Assembly (NCBI RefSeq): GCF_024171565.1 | Contig: NZ_JALJZZ010000002.1 | Location: 62,001-126,000, forward strand | Source of the DNA: Okibacterium sp. HSC-33S16 | GTDB lineage: Bacteria > Actinomycetota > Actinomycetes > Actinomycetales > Microbacteriaceae | DNA length: 64,000 nt | Direction of reading: 5' to 3' | Shown here: piece after piece, positions 1 to 8,092 of the stretch | How the letters are laid out: every line of letters begins with the position of its first letter | Numbering within the stretch: position 1 is the stretch's first letter | Notes under the pieces: generated by a model | What the model was told of the DNA's origin: nothing | Databases searched by the model: none | Seen by the model: the letters and a program-made list of their open reading frames with translations, nothing else | Translations under genes and position numbers: made by a program

Positions 1-1
1 G

Positions 2-721
2 AAGAACGCGTCGATCAAGAGCGAGACAGACAAGGCGCTCGCCGAAGCCGAGGCCGCGAAGCCGCTCGCCGAAGCGTTTGCCCAGCAGGGGATCCTGCAG
101 CAGCGCGAGGTCACCGCCCAGCGCGAGACCGCCCTGCGCGAGCAGCAGCTCAACGCCGATGTGCGTAAGACCGCTGACGCCGAGTCGTATCGGATCCGCC
201 AGATCGCTGAGGCAAACGCGGCGCAGGTGGTTGCCGAAGCGAAGGCAGACCGTGACCGCCGTATCGCTGAAGCCGAGGCGACCCGGGCTGAGGGTGAAGC
301 CGAGGCAGCCGCGATCTTCGCCCGGGGTCAGGCTGAGGCTCGCGCGACCGAGCTGCGGGTAGCCGCTTTGCGTGACGAGTCCGAGGCGCTGCTGCAGCAG
401 CGAGCGATCGAGATTCTCCCCGAGATCGCCAAGCAGCTCGCCGCCCCGTATGGTGCGATCGACAATCTCACGGTCATCTCAACCGATGGCGCGTCGCACC
501 TGTCAAAGCAGGTCGTCGGCAACGTCACCGAGGTGAACCAGCTCCTCAAGGACTCGACCGGAATCGACCTGGCCAGCCTGCTGAGCGGGTTCGTCGGTGG
601 GCGGTCAGCCGCCTCGACAACGACCGCGGCCACAGCGTCCAACGCTGAGGCCCAAGACCCGACCCCGGCCGACGTGCCGGTGCCCGCGATCGCCTCGGCT
701 GCGTCCGTGCCCACCGAGTAG
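2..721 (+). CDS. Flotillin/SPFH-family protein, C-terminal part (5' truncated by window edge)
   Basis: The reading frame is open from base 2, so only the last ~239 residues are present. It encodes a long Ala/Glu/Arg-rich helix with repeated AEA and AEGEA units, typical of the flotillin coiled coil that follows the SPFH domain. A C-terminal part follows containing LAAPYGAIDNLTVIS and a Gly/Ser/Thr/Ala-rich tail. Flotillins are membrane-associated scaffold proteins that oligomerise at microdomains. The SPFH domain and any N-terminal membrane segment lie outside the window. The stop is TAG, followed by a hairpin at 749-801. The family call rests on the coiled-coil pattern and the post-coil motif. 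Confidence 0.85.
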   Translation, partial: KNASIKSETDKALAEAEAAKPLAEAFAQQGILQQREVTAQRETALREQQLNADVRKTADAESYRIRQIAEANAAQVVAEAKADRDRRIAEAEATRAEGEAEAAAIFARGQAEARATELRVAALRDESEALLQQRAIEILPEIAKQLAAPYGAIDNLTVISTDGASHLSKQVVGNVTEVNQLLKDSTGIDLASLLSGFVGGRSAASTTTAATASNAEAQDPTPADVPVPAIASAASVPTE

Positions 722-748
722 CAGCCCGGATCGAACCCGCAGACGGAA

Positions 749-801
749 ATCGGCCCCAGCGAAGGATCAGAATTCAACTTCTGTCCTTTTCTGGGGCCGA
801 T
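749..801. terminator. Bidirectional hairpin terminator between convergent genes
   Basis: ATCGGCCCCAG (749-759) pairs perfectly with CTGGGGCCGAT (791-801). The loop itself contains a second stem (AAGGATCAGAA against TTCTGTCCTT, one bulge), giving a long near-continuous hairpin. It lies between the flotillin stop at 721 and the end of the minus-strand gene at 869. T-rich bases (CCTTTT) lie within the hairpin rather than after it. Confidence 0.6.
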
Positions 802-868
802 CTCCTGTCGCCGCCACGTGGCATCCGCTCACCGTTTTATGTACGGAAGCGGTGGCACTTTGACCGGG

Positions 869-1966
869 CTACAGGGATTCGATGCCGAAAGCGAGCAGTC
901 CGACCGCGACAGCGATGACAATGCCCCAGAGAGTCGCTGTGTGGGCGCCTCGGCGCAAGCGCCGTCCGTCCACGCCGACACCGGGTGGGCGCACCGGAGG
1001 GGTGACGGACGGGCGCACGGATGCATCGGTCGGGGTGATGGCGGGCTGCTCCAGCCGATCGTCACGCCAGCGTGACCACTGGTCGACCTTGGCCTGGAGC
1101 GCGTGAACCGTGTCGAACAGCCAGGCCCACTGCTCCGGGCTCGTTGTTGAGATGCCGGGGCCGGTGTAGAGGAAGAGCGTGTTGTCGACAATCTCGATGT
1201 CGAAGAGAGCGGCGCGATCGACGAATCGAGCCATGATGTCGGGCGAGAAGAGGTAGAGCGCGTCGCGTTCGTAACCGGAAGGGCAATACAGCGCGAAGTG
1301 GCGGTCGAAATCGCCCTCGAGCGAGAGCCGCTGTGAGCCGGAAAACGAGGCAGGCAGGTTCGTGCCCAGTGCCGAGTTGTTGGTGACGGCGTCGAGCACG
1401 ATGTGTGGGAGCGTCGTGTCAAGTTCGATGGCGATGTAACCCCACCGAAAGTGTGTCGAGCTCTTGCCGCGACTGACGAGGTATTGATGGTGGCCGTATT
1501 CGACGGTCGGCTGGGATTGGGTGCGAATCACGTCGGTGGCGATGCGGTCCCCTCCGACCGAGAAGATCATTCCGGGGAGCTTCGGATTCCGGACCTGGTG
1601 CTCATACGTCATGTGGTTTGCGGTCGCAAAATGGTCGAGCCGGTATCGAATCTCCCAGTCCCTGCGGATGCGGCGACGCACCCGGATCGTGATGAGCGTT
1701 GCGCCCGCGGCGATGACGGCAAGCACGCTGATGACGACGACGGGGCCGGCGGGCAGGCGCGCCAGGTCACGGAACAGCAGAACGAGCGGGATCAGGCCGA
1801 TCAACACCACGAACGGGATGATGACGGACACAAAGACGTCCCCGGCCGTGCGCGTGCGAGCGGCTTTCAGCGTGTCATGGTGCTCCCGGACCTTCCGGTT
1901 GTCGACGGGCTCGGTCAGTGGGGTGGGGTCAAAGGCGAGATCGGGTCGCAGGGAAGGCAGGCTCAC
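869..1966 (-). CDS. Hypothetical membrane protein with two N-terminal and one C-terminal TM segments
   Basis: The protein has 365 residues. Hydrophobic segments lie at about residues 44-66 and 74-96, followed by a basic stretch (RVRRRIRRDWEIRYR). A soluble domain of about 230 residues comes next, and a final hydrophobic segment near the C-terminus (VIAVAVGLLAFGI). The arrangement is compatible with an actinobacterial membrane-anchored protein of unknown function. No catalytic motif is recognised. It is divergent from ldh with 75 bp between starts and convergent with the flotillin gene across the hairpin at 749-801. The start ATG gives MSLPSLRPDL. A large open frame on the other strand over the same DNA is a shadow. 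Confidence 0.75.
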   Translation of the reverse strand: MSLPSLRPDLAFDPTPLTEPVDNRKVREHHDTLKAARTRTAGDVFVSVIIPFVVLIGLIPLVLLFRDLARLPAGPVVVISVLAVIAAGATLITIRVRRRIRRDWEIRYRLDHFATANHMTYEHQVRNPKLPGMIFSVGGDRIATDVIRTQSQPTVEYGHHQYLVSRGKSSTHFRWGYIAIELDTTLPHIVLDAVTNNSALGTNLPASFSGSQRLSLEGDFDRHFALYCPSGYERDALYLFSPDIMARFVDRAALFDIEIVDNTLFLYTGPGISTTSPEQWAWLFDTVHALQAKVDQWSRWRDDRLEQPAITPTDASVRPSVTPPVRPPGVGVDGRRLRRGAHTATLWGIVIAVAVGLLAFGIESL

Positions 1967-2041
1967 CTACCCCACGGTATCGAAACGGGACGCTGCGTTT
2001 CGGGTCTGTGCTGTCGACCGGGATCCCGCCATACTGGGGCG

Positions 2042-2995
2042 ATGACCCTCGTGCGCAATACGAAACTGTCAATCATCGGTGCGGGAAGCGTGGGCTCGTC
2101 GCTCGCCTATGCGGCACTTATCCGGAATTCGGCCCGTGAGGTGGTGCTGTACGACCTCAACGCTGTGAAGGCCGAGGCGGAGGTGCTCGACCTCGCACAC
2201 GGCACGCCATTCATCGGCTCAAGCCGCATCACCGGCGGCGCAGACATCGAGTTGGTGGCCGACTCCGACGTGATCGTCATTACGGCGGGTGCGAAGCAGG
2301 AGCCGGGCCAGACCCGCCTAGACCTCGCCGCCACCAATGCTCGTATCCTTGAGAAGCTGATGCCTCGGCTTGTCGAGCTCGCGCCAAATGCTGTCTTCAT
2401 TCTGGTGACTAATCCGTGTGACGTACTCACCGTGGTAGCCGAGCAGTTGGTCGATCTGCCCGCCGGCCGCATCTTCTCGTCGGGCACCGTGCTTGACTCG
2501 GCACGGCTGCGCTGGCTACTGGCCGAGGCCGCTGACGTTGCACCACAAAGCGTGCACGCCATCATCGTCGGCGAACATGGCGACAGTGAGTTTCCGCTGT
2601 GGTCGGACGCGACGATCGGGCAGACCCCGTTGCGCGACTGGACTGACGCGACCGGCACCCGGCTGTTTCCTCGCGAGAAGCTCAAGTCGCTGACCTCTGA
2701 CGTGGTGCACGCCGCCTACAAGATCATCGAGGGCAAGGGCGCAACCAACTACGCCATCGGACTCTCGGGCGCGCGCATCGTTGAGGCCGTGTTGCACAAC
2801 GAACGCGCCATCCTCCCGGTGTCGAGCGTGCTGACCGGCTATCGGGGCATCGACGGAGTCGCGCTCAGCGTGCCGTCGATCGTCGGGGCGGGTGGAGTGA
2901 TCCGCACCCTCGACGTGCCCATGGATGACGTCGAGGTCGATTTGCTGCACCGCTCGGCCGAAGCGCTGCGCGGATCACTGGCCCACGTCCTGTAA
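2042..2995 (+). CDS. ldh: L-lactate dehydrogenase
   Basis: The protein has 317 residues and carries out NAD-dependent interconversion of pyruvate and L-lactate in the cytosol. The Rossmann motif GAGSVGSS lies near residues 13-20. The mobile loop AGAKQEPGQTR includes Gln86, which favours lactate over malate (malate dehydrogenases carry Arg there). VTNPCDV and the catalytic His179 in GEHGDSEFPLW follow. The length is normal for the family. The frame is open far upstream (to 1403), but homology begins at ATG 2042 (MTLVRNTKLSIIGAGSVG), and the upstream part overlaps the divergent membrane protein gene, so this start is chosen. Confidence 0.95.
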   Translation: MTLVRNTKLSIIGAGSVGSSLAYAALIRNSAREVVLYDLNAVKAEAEVLDLAHGTPFIGSSRITGGADIELVADSDVIVITAGAKQEPGQTRLDLAATNARILEKLMPRLVELAPNAVFILVTNPCDVLTVVAEQLVDLPAGRIFSSGTVLDSARLRWLLAEAADVAPQSVHAIIVGEHGDSEFPLWSDATIGQTPLRDWTDATGTRLFPREKLKSLTSDVVHAAYKIIEGKGATNYAIGLSGARIVEAVLHNERAILPVSSVLTGYRGIDGVALSVPSIVGAGGVIRTLDVPMDDVEVDLLHRSAEALRGSLAHVL

Positions 2996-3007
2996 CCGAA
3001 CCGTCGA

Positions 3008-4030
3008 TCAGGCGTCCTCCTCGCTCACGCGAATGAGCACCTTGCCCGTTGTGCCCGTCTCGACGGCGTCATGGGCGGCAGCGGTCTCCTCGAGCGGGAA
3101 CCAGGTGAGGGGCAATCCGGCCGATTCGCCGACGGGCAGCACGCCGTCGCGCAACGCCGCCGAGATGTCCTCGGTGGCGGCGTGGTGCGCAGCAGATCCC
3201 ATCGTGTAGAGGAGGAGGCCCTGCCACCGGACGTTCTTCGCGTAGCTCGGGTTGATCGGTGCCGTGAACTCGTCGCCATTGTTGTTGGCGTAGTACGCGA
3301 TGCTTCCGTGGTTGGCGATTACGTCGACGTCGAGCGCCGCGTTCTGTGCCGGGGACACCTCGACGATCTGGTGGACGCCGTCAGAAGCAATCTCACGGAT
3401 GCGGTCAGCCAGCGCGTCGTCGGGGTAGCGGAGGACGTGGTGGGCGCCGGCGGCGCGGGCAAGTTCGGCCTTCGCGTCGCTGCTGACCGTCGCAATGACA
3501 GTGGCTCCGGCCCAGACCGCCAGTTGAATGGCGGCGTGGCCAACGGCACCCGCGCCACCCTGAACGAGCACCACTCGATCGGCGAGGGCGTCAGGAGCGA
3601 GGCGGGACGGGCCGTGCTCGTGCACGGTCAGAGCGCGGTGCGCGGTCATCGCGGGGACGCCGATACTGGCTCCGACGTCGAAGCCCACACCCTCCGGCAA
3701 CTGAACCACCCGATCAGCCGGGAGGATCGTGAACTCCTGGGCCGTTCCCGTCGGTCGACCATGGGCCGCGAGATACACCCACACCCGATCGCCCACCCGA
3801 ACGTCGTCGACCCCGTCACCGACCGCATCGACAACGCCGGCGCCATCCTGGTTCGGCACTACGTCGGGAAAAGCGATGCTGGTGCCCGAGCGCGCCTTCC
3901 AATCGGTGGGGTTCACCCCGGAGACGACGACGCGAACGCGAACGTCACCGGGCCCCGGATCGGGGATGTCACGCTCGACGAGGGAGAGTACGGAGGACGC
4001 GCCGGTTCCGGAATACACGATGGCCTTCAT
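3008..4030 (-). CDS. NADPH:quinone reductase / MDR-family zinc-independent oxidoreductase
   Basis: The protein has 340 residues. The GroES-like N-terminal half contains SGVNPTDWKARSG and PNQDGAGVVDAVGDGV. The nucleotide-binding half contains VLVQGGAGAVGHAAIQLA, an AXXGXXG-type motif. The zinc ligands of true alcohol dehydrogenases are absent, as in quinone reductases. The start ATG at 4030 gives MKAIVYSGTG, the usual family N-terminus. A TTG five codons upstream would overlap the stop of the preceding gene (4042-4044). It is the second gene of a two-gene minus-strand operon with another MDR reductase, which suggests joint detoxification of quinones or enals. The substrate cannot be read from the sequence. 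Confidence 0.88.
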   Translation of the reverse strand: MKAIVYSGTGASSVLSLVERDIPDPGPGDVRVRVVVSGVNPTDWKARSGTSIAFPDVVPNQDGAGVVDAVGDGVDDVRVGDRVWVYLAAHGRPTGTAQEFTILPADRVVQLPEGVGFDVGASIGVPAMTAHRALTVHEHGPSRLAPDALADRVVLVQGGAGAVGHAAIQLAVWAGATVIATVSSDAKAELARAAGAHHVLRYPDDALADRIREIASDGVHQIVEVSPAQNAALDVDVIANHGSIAYYANNNGDEFTAPINPSYAKNVRWQGLLLYTMGSAAHHAATEDISAALRDGVLPVGESAGLPLTWFPLEETAAAHDAVETGTTGKVLIRVSEEDA

Positions 4031-4041
4031 GGCGACCCGAT

Positions 4042-4959
4042 TCAATCCGTCACCACGATGAGCTTGCCGCGCACGTGGCCGCGCTCGAGCTCGTCGTACG
4101 CCTCGGCAGCCCGTTCGAGCGGGTAGATGCCGCTGATCGGGAGGTCCAGGTCGCCGCTCGCGACGAGTTCGGCGACGGCGAGCAAGTCGTCATTGGTGGC
4201 TTGGGCGCCGCCGACGTGCGCGGCTCCGCGGTCACCGGGGCCGTGGACGGCGATCGTGTTGATGCGTTCGATCGGGATGCCCAACTCGAGCGCAACATCA
4301 ATCGAGTCCGTCCCGTGATTGTCGAGCGCAGCCGTATAACCCTGCGGGGCGGCGGCGCGCAGCCGTTCGACGAGTCCGTCGCCGTACGCAACGGGAATCA
4401 CGCCGAGCGAACGCAGGTACTCGTGATTCGATTCGCTTGCCGTACCGACGACCGTCGCGCCCTTGCGCTTCGCGAGCTGAACAGCCAGTCCTCCGACGCC
4501 ACCCGCAGCGGCGCTGACGAAAACCGTGTCAGCATCCGTCAACGATAGAGACTCCACAGTGGCCCACGCGGTGCGTCCGACGACCGGAAGAGCGGCCGCC
4601 TGCTCGAAGCTGAGGTCGGTGGGCTTGTGGACGATCGACGCCTCTTCGGTGGTGACCAGGAAGTCGGCCATCGCGTAGTTGCGGGCCCCGCCGAGAACGG
4701 CATCGCCGACCGCGAACCGGGTGACGCCCTCTCCGATCTGCTCGACGACTCCGGAGTAGTCGTTCGCAACACCGGTCGGTGGTGTCGCGCCGTAGGTCGC
4801 GGCAGCCGGACCGCGGAAAATCTTGAAATCGACCGGGTTGAGTCCAACGGCGCGGACCCGGACAACGATCTCGCCGGGACCGGCAGTGGGCTTGTCGACG
4901 TGAATCAGTTCAAGGACCTCTGGTCCGCCGAACTCGGTGTACTGAAGAAATCGGGGCAT
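4042..4959 (-). CDS. NADP-dependent oxidoreductase, MDR superfamily (quinone reductase-like)
   Basis: The protein has 305 residues. The N-terminal part contains PTAGPGEIVVRVRAVGLNPV and YSGVVEQIGEGV. The cofactor motif is VSAAAGGVGGLAVQLAKRKG. The C-terminal part ends with LERAAEAYDELERGHVRGKL, typical of zinc-independent MDR enzymes such as QOR. The start ATG gives MPRFLQYTEFGGPEVLE. It is the first gene of the pair with the reductase ending at 3008, with about 11 bp between its stop and the next start. It is divergent from an MFS transporter, so the three genes may share a control region at 4960-5083. The substrate is unknown. Confidence 0.88.
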   Translation of the reverse strand: MPRFLQYTEFGGPEVLELIHVDKPTAGPGEIVVRVRAVGLNPVDFKIFRGPAAATYGATPPTGVANDYSGVVEQIGEGVTRFAVGDAVLGGARNYAMADFLVTTEEASIVHKPTDLSFEQAAALPVVGRTAWATVESLSLTDADTVFVSAAAGGVGGLAVQLAKRKGATVVGTASESNHEYLRSLGVIPVAYGDGLVERLRAAAPQGYTAALDNHGTDSIDVALELGIPIERINTIAVHGPGDRGAAHVGGAQATNDDLLAVAELVASGDLDLPISGIYPLERAAEAYDELERGHVRGKLIVVTD

Positions 4960-5083
4960 GCGTCCTACTTTCCGGTCGAGGAATCGTGCGTTACTGAAGT
5001 TCTACGCGCGGTATGGCCGGATTGTTCCCATCGACGGCACTTTTTCCTGTGTTCAGAGGCGGCATGGAGGGAAGAATGGACCG

Positions 5084-6352
5084 GTGACCTCCACCACCCT
5101 CGATCTCGCCGCGCTACAGCGACGCACCGTTCGTGTGCTGATCGCCGGCCAGATTCTCGGCGGCCTCGGCATCGGCGCCACCCTGTCAATTGGTTCGGTG
5201 CTGGCCGCCGAGGTGAGCGGATCGGAAGCGTGGGCCGGTTCAGCCGCAACCCTGAGCACTCTCGGCGCGGCCGCCGTCGCGATCCCGCTCGGCCGGCTCA
5301 CCCGTCGGCACGGCCGCCGCGTCTCGCTCGCCCTCGGCACCGGCATCGCGCTGCTCGGTGCGATCGTCACGGTGGCCGCCGCCGCGATCGCGTTCTTCCC
5401 GCTCATGCTGCTGGGCTTCGCCATGCTCGGCTCGGGTGCGGCCGTCGGTCTGCAGTCGCGATTTGCCGCCACCGACGTTGCCGACCCGCGTCACCGCGGT
5501 CGCGACCTGTCGATCGTCGTCTGGTCCGCCACCGTCGGCTCGGTGGTCGGCCCAAACCTGTTCGGCCCCGGTGAAGTGATTGCGACCTGGTTACGGATGC
5601 CTCCCCTCACCGGATCGTTCGTTATCGCGGTCATCGCCCAACTGGCGGCGGTCTGCGTCTACGCGTTCGCGCTCAAGCCTGACCCCTACCTCGTCAGCCA
5701 GGCGCTCGCAGCCGAAGCTCCGGCGACCGACGAGGCACAGCCCACCGCGGACTCTGCGTCCGAGCGCGCCGCAGGTGTGATGCACAACCGCACGATGGTC
5801 ATTGTCACCATTGGCATTCTCGGCCTCAGCCACGCCACCATGATCGCGGTCATGTCGATGACGCCCGTTCACCTCGTGCACCACGGCACATCGCTCGCCG
5901 GCGTCGGGCTCACCCTCAGCCTCCACATCGCCGGCATGTTCGCCCTCTCCCCCGTGTTCGGGTGGCTGAGCGACACCTACGGTCGGTATCGGGTCATTCT
6001 CCTCGGGCAAGCGATGTTCGCGATCTCGCTCGTGATCGTCGCGCTCGGCGAACAGTCGATGGCCCTCGTCACCGTGGGCCTTATCTTCCTCGGTCTCGGC
6101 TGGAGCGCGTCAACCGTCTCGGCCTCCGCCCTGCTCGGCGACCTCGTCACCGGAGCTGCGCGCCCGATCATCCAGGGCCGCAGTGACCTCGTGATGAACC
6201 TCGCCGGTGCGGTTGGCGGAGCGGCCGCGGGCCCGGCGCTCGCCCTCGTCGGCTACCCGGGTCTGGCGGCGTCCGCTGGAGTACTCGTCGCGGCCGTGGT
6301 CGTCGCCGTTGTGACGGTCGGGCGGCCGTCCAGCCGCACTCGCACCGCTTGA
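5084..6352 (+). CDS. MFS transporter, probable drug/metabolite exporter
   Basis: The protein has 422 residues and about 12 hydrophobic segments. A motif-A-like loop GRLTRRHGRRVSLALG lies between TM2 and TM3, and a repeat of it (GWLSDTYGRYRVILLG) opens the second half. The frame is open back to 4958, but GTG at 5084 (VTSTTLDLAALQRRTVRVL) is preceded by GGAGGGAAG at good spacing and begins just before TM1. The longer version would add a non-hydrophobic, unrelated leader. It is divergent from the quinone reductase pair, which fits an efflux or detoxification role. That role is inferred from context. Confidence 0.88.
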   Translation: MTSTTLDLAALQRRTVRVLIAGQILGGLGIGATLSIGSVLAAEVSGSEAWAGSAATLSTLGAAAVAIPLGRLTRRHGRRVSLALGTGIALLGAIVTVAAAAIAFFPLMLLGFAMLGSGAAVGLQSRFAATDVADPRHRGRDLSIVVWSATVGSVVGPNLFGPGEVIATWLRMPPLTGSFVIAVIAQLAAVCVYAFALKPDPYLVSQALAAEAPATDEAQPTADSASERAAGVMHNRTMVIVTIGILGLSHATMIAVMSMTPVHLVHHGTSLAGVGLTLSLHIAGMFALSPVFGWLSDTYGRYRVILLGQAMFAISLVIVALGEQSMALVTVGLIFLGLGWSASTVSASALLGDLVTGAARPIIQGRSDLVMNLAGAVGGAAAGPALALVGYPGLAASAGVLVAAVVVAVVTVGRPSSRTRTA

Positions 6353-6377
6353 CACCCGTCAGGCAGGTTAATTTTCC

Positions 6378-6406
6378 TTGACATCGTGTATAGAACTCTT
6401 TACATT
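6378..6406 (+). promoter_or_regulatory. Sigma-A-type promoter of the membrane protein/XRE operon
   Basis: The perfect -35 TTGACA (6378-6383) is followed after exactly 17 bp by TACATT (6401-6406, 4 of 6 matches to TATAAT). It lies 42 bp upstream of the ATG at 6448. The -10 overlaps the first operator half-site (6397-6403), which suggests repression by occlusion. Confidence 0.7.
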
Positions 6407-6429
6407 AGCGAGGGTAAAGAAATCTTTAC
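6397..6429. promoter_or_regulatory. Triple operator half-site cluster, probably for the XRE regulator at 6870
   Basis: TCTTTAC occurs at 6397-6403 and 6423-6429, and its exact reverse complement GTAAAGA at 6414-6420. Sites 1 and 2 form a perfect inverted repeat with a 10-bp spacer, and sites 2 and 3 a second inverted repeat with a 2-bp spacer. The cluster covers the -10 and the start of the transcript. Autoregulation by the HTH protein encoded by the second gene is inferred. Confidence 0.6.
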
Positions 6430-6447
6430 ACGAGCAGGGAGAAACGG

Positions 6448-6876
6448 ATGTCATCCGAAGAGAAAAGCGCGTGGGTCATGCTGGTCGTATCGCTGGCCGG
6501 CTACGCGACGTATGCGGTCATTGTGGCCGCACAGGCGGCATCCGTTTCGGTGATGGAAACCGCCTGGGTCACCGCGATGCTGTGGACGATTGGCGGCGGG
6601 ATTGTGGCGGGCATCGTTCTCAACATGGTGTGGGGCATGTTCTCGGCGAAGGACGCCGGCCGCAAAGATCAACGCGACCGCCAGATCACTCGATTCGGTG
6701 ACTCGATCGGGCAATCATTCGTGGTCATTGGGGGTGTCGCCGCGCTGGCTCTCGCGATGGTCGAGGCCGACTACTTCTGGATCGCCAACGTGATCTACCT
6801 GGCGTTCGTGCTGTCTGCGTTTCTGGGTTCGATCGCGCGACTGGTCGCCTACCGCCGGGGGTTGCCGACATGGTGA
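6448..6876 (+). CDS. Small four-TM membrane protein, partner of XRE regulator
   Basis: The protein has 142 residues and four hydrophobic segments (about residues 9-28, 36-60, 86-103 and 109-130), with a charged loop [19 protein letters not shown] between TM2 and TM3. The function is not recognised. Its stop overlaps the downstream XRE-type regulator start by 7 bp (6870-6876), indicating translational coupling. Small membrane protein plus XRE pairs of this kind are common in Firmicutes and Actinobacteria; the membrane component's job is generally unknown. A ribosome site GCAGGGAGAAA precedes the ATG. Expression is probably controlled by the operators at 6397-6429. Confidence 0.8.
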   Translation: MSSEEKSAWVMLVVSLAGYATYAVIVAAQAASVSVMETAWVTAMLWTIGGGIVAGIVLNMVWGMFSAKDAGRKDQRDRQITRFGDSIGQSFVVIGGVAALALAMVEADYFWIANVIYLAFVLSAFLGSIARLVAYRRGLPTW

Positions 6877-7109
6877 GGACCAAGGCGGCCACCCGGGTGA
6901 CCAATGACATTCGGCGCCTGCGCTTCGCTCACGGTGAGATGACCCAGGCCGACCTGGCCGACCGCATCGGGGTCACCCGCCAAACCATCATTGCCATCGA
7001 GCAGGGACGGTATTCGCCGTCGCTCGAGATGGCGTTCGAGATCGCCGGTGTCTTCGGAGTGCCGCTCGACGATGTTTTCTCGTATTCGGCGCCCACCACG
7101 AAGGAGTGA
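6870..7109 (+). CDS. XRE-family helix-turn-helix transcriptional regulator
   Basis: The protein has 79 residues and is a single Cro/cI-type HTH domain. The motifs [17 protein letters not shown] and [19 protein letters not shown] give the recognition helix and the conserved continuation, and the protein ends with VPLDDVFSY. There is no additional domain. The start ATG overlaps the stop of the membrane protein gene. The compact size, coupling and the TCTTTAC repeats over the operon promoter suggest an autorepressor. The MDR dehydrogenase gene begins 5 bp after its stop, so it may belong to the same transcript and be the physiological output. Confidence 0.9.
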   Translation: MVRTKAATRVTNDIRRLRFAHGEMTQADLADRIGVTRQTIIAIEQGRYSPSLEMAFEIAGVFGVPLDDVFSYSAPTTKE

Positions 7110-7114
7110 TCATC

Positions 7115-8086
7115 ATGAAGGCTGTTGTTCAACACAGGTATGGAGAGCGCGATGTTCTCGCGGTCGAAAACGTGGAGACACCGACCGTTCGGGAGAACGA
7201 GGTTCTGATTCGCGTGACCGCGGCCGGCGTTGACGCCGGCGTCTGGCACACGATGGCGGGCAAGCCGTACTTACTGCGGTTGTTCGGCTTCGGCCTTCGG
7301 GCACCGGCCAAGAAAATTCCGGGGCGGGATGTCGCGGGCGTCGTTGCGCAGGTCGGCTCGGCCGTCACACGATTCGTCGTCGGCGATGAGGTGTTCGGAA
7401 CCACACTCGAGGGCAGTTTTGCCGAGTTCACTCGCGCACCGGAGGACCGGCTCGCACAGAAGCCCGCGAACGTCACGTTCAAACAGGCAGCGGCGGCACC
7501 GGTGTCGGGGTGCACGGCCTTGCACGGTCTACGCGCCGGAGGGTTGAAAGCGGGGCAGAAGGTGCTCGTGCTGGGAGCGGGCGGGGGCGTCGGTTCGTTC
7601 GCGGTTCAGATCGCCGTGGCCGAAGGTGCAACGGTGACCGGTGTCTGTGGGCCGGAGAAGGTCGAGTTCGTCTCATCGCTTGGAGCTACCCGGGTCATCG
7701 ATCGGAGTAAGGAAGACTTCGCGGCCGGCACCGAGCGGTACGACCTCATTCTCGACACCGCGGGCCACACGTCACTGGCGCGGTTGCGACGGGTACTGAC
7801 GCGGCGCGGCACACTGGTGATCGTCGGCGGAGAGGGCGGGGGTCCGCTGCTCGGTGGGTTCGGGCGCTCGCTGCGGGCGCCGATCGCCTCGCTGTTCGGG
7901 GCCCAGAAGCTCAAGGCGCTGGCGTCGAAGGAAGACCTGCCCACCCTTGAGGCGCTTCGCGACCTGATGGGTGCGGGCAGCGTCGTGCCTGCGGTCGACC
8001 GAATGTTCCCGCTCGAGCAGGCGGCCGCGGCAGTGGAATATCTGCACGCGGGCCGCCCGCTCGGGAAGGTCGTTGTAACGGCGTAG
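7115..8086 (+). CDS. NAD(P)-dependent alcohol dehydrogenase / MDR quinone reductase-like
   Basis: The protein has 323 residues. The N-terminal GroES-like domain has MKAVVQHRYG and KIPGRDVAGVVAQVGSAVTR. The nucleotide-binding domain has VLVLGAGGGVGSFAVQIAV. The zinc ligands are missing. ATG 7115 is chosen because AAGGAG at 7101-7106 lies 8 bp upstream; an in-frame GTG at 7106 would overlap that ribosome site. It lies 5 bp behind the XRE gene and is probably cotranscribed. It is convergent with the aldo-keto reductase gene, with stops 6 bp apart. The substrate is unknown; this is the third MDR enzyme within 5 kb. Confidence 0.88.
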   Translation: MKAVVQHRYGERDVLAVENVETPTVRENEVLIRVTAAGVDAGVWHTMAGKPYLLRLFGFGLRAPAKKIPGRDVAGVVAQVGSAVTRFVVGDEVFGTTLEGSFAEFTRAPEDRLAQKPANVTFKQAAAAPVSGCTALHGLRAGGLKAGQKVLVLGAGGGVGSFAVQIAVAEGATVTGVCGPEKVEFVSSLGATRVIDRSKEDFAAGTERYDLILDTAGHTSLARLRRVLTRRGTLVIVGGEGGGPLLGGFGRSLRAPIASLFGAQKLKALASKEDLPTLEALRDLMGAGSVVPAVDRMFPLEQAAAAVEYLHAGRPLGKVVVTA

Positions 8087-8092
8087 GACCGG

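Noticed and set aside
722-748. GATCGAACCCGC resembles a reverse-strand tRNA T-loop
   Set aside because: No acceptor stem, anticodon arm or CCA end can be folded around it; it sits in a convergent terminator region.
1403-2041. 530-codon open frame extending ldh upstream
   Set aside because: It runs antisense through the membrane protein gene, and LDH homology starts exactly at ATG 2042.
3071-4126. Long plus-strand frame opposite the quinone reductase gene
   Set aside because: Arg/Ser/Gly-rich shadow with no domain; the minus strand shows clear MDR motifs.
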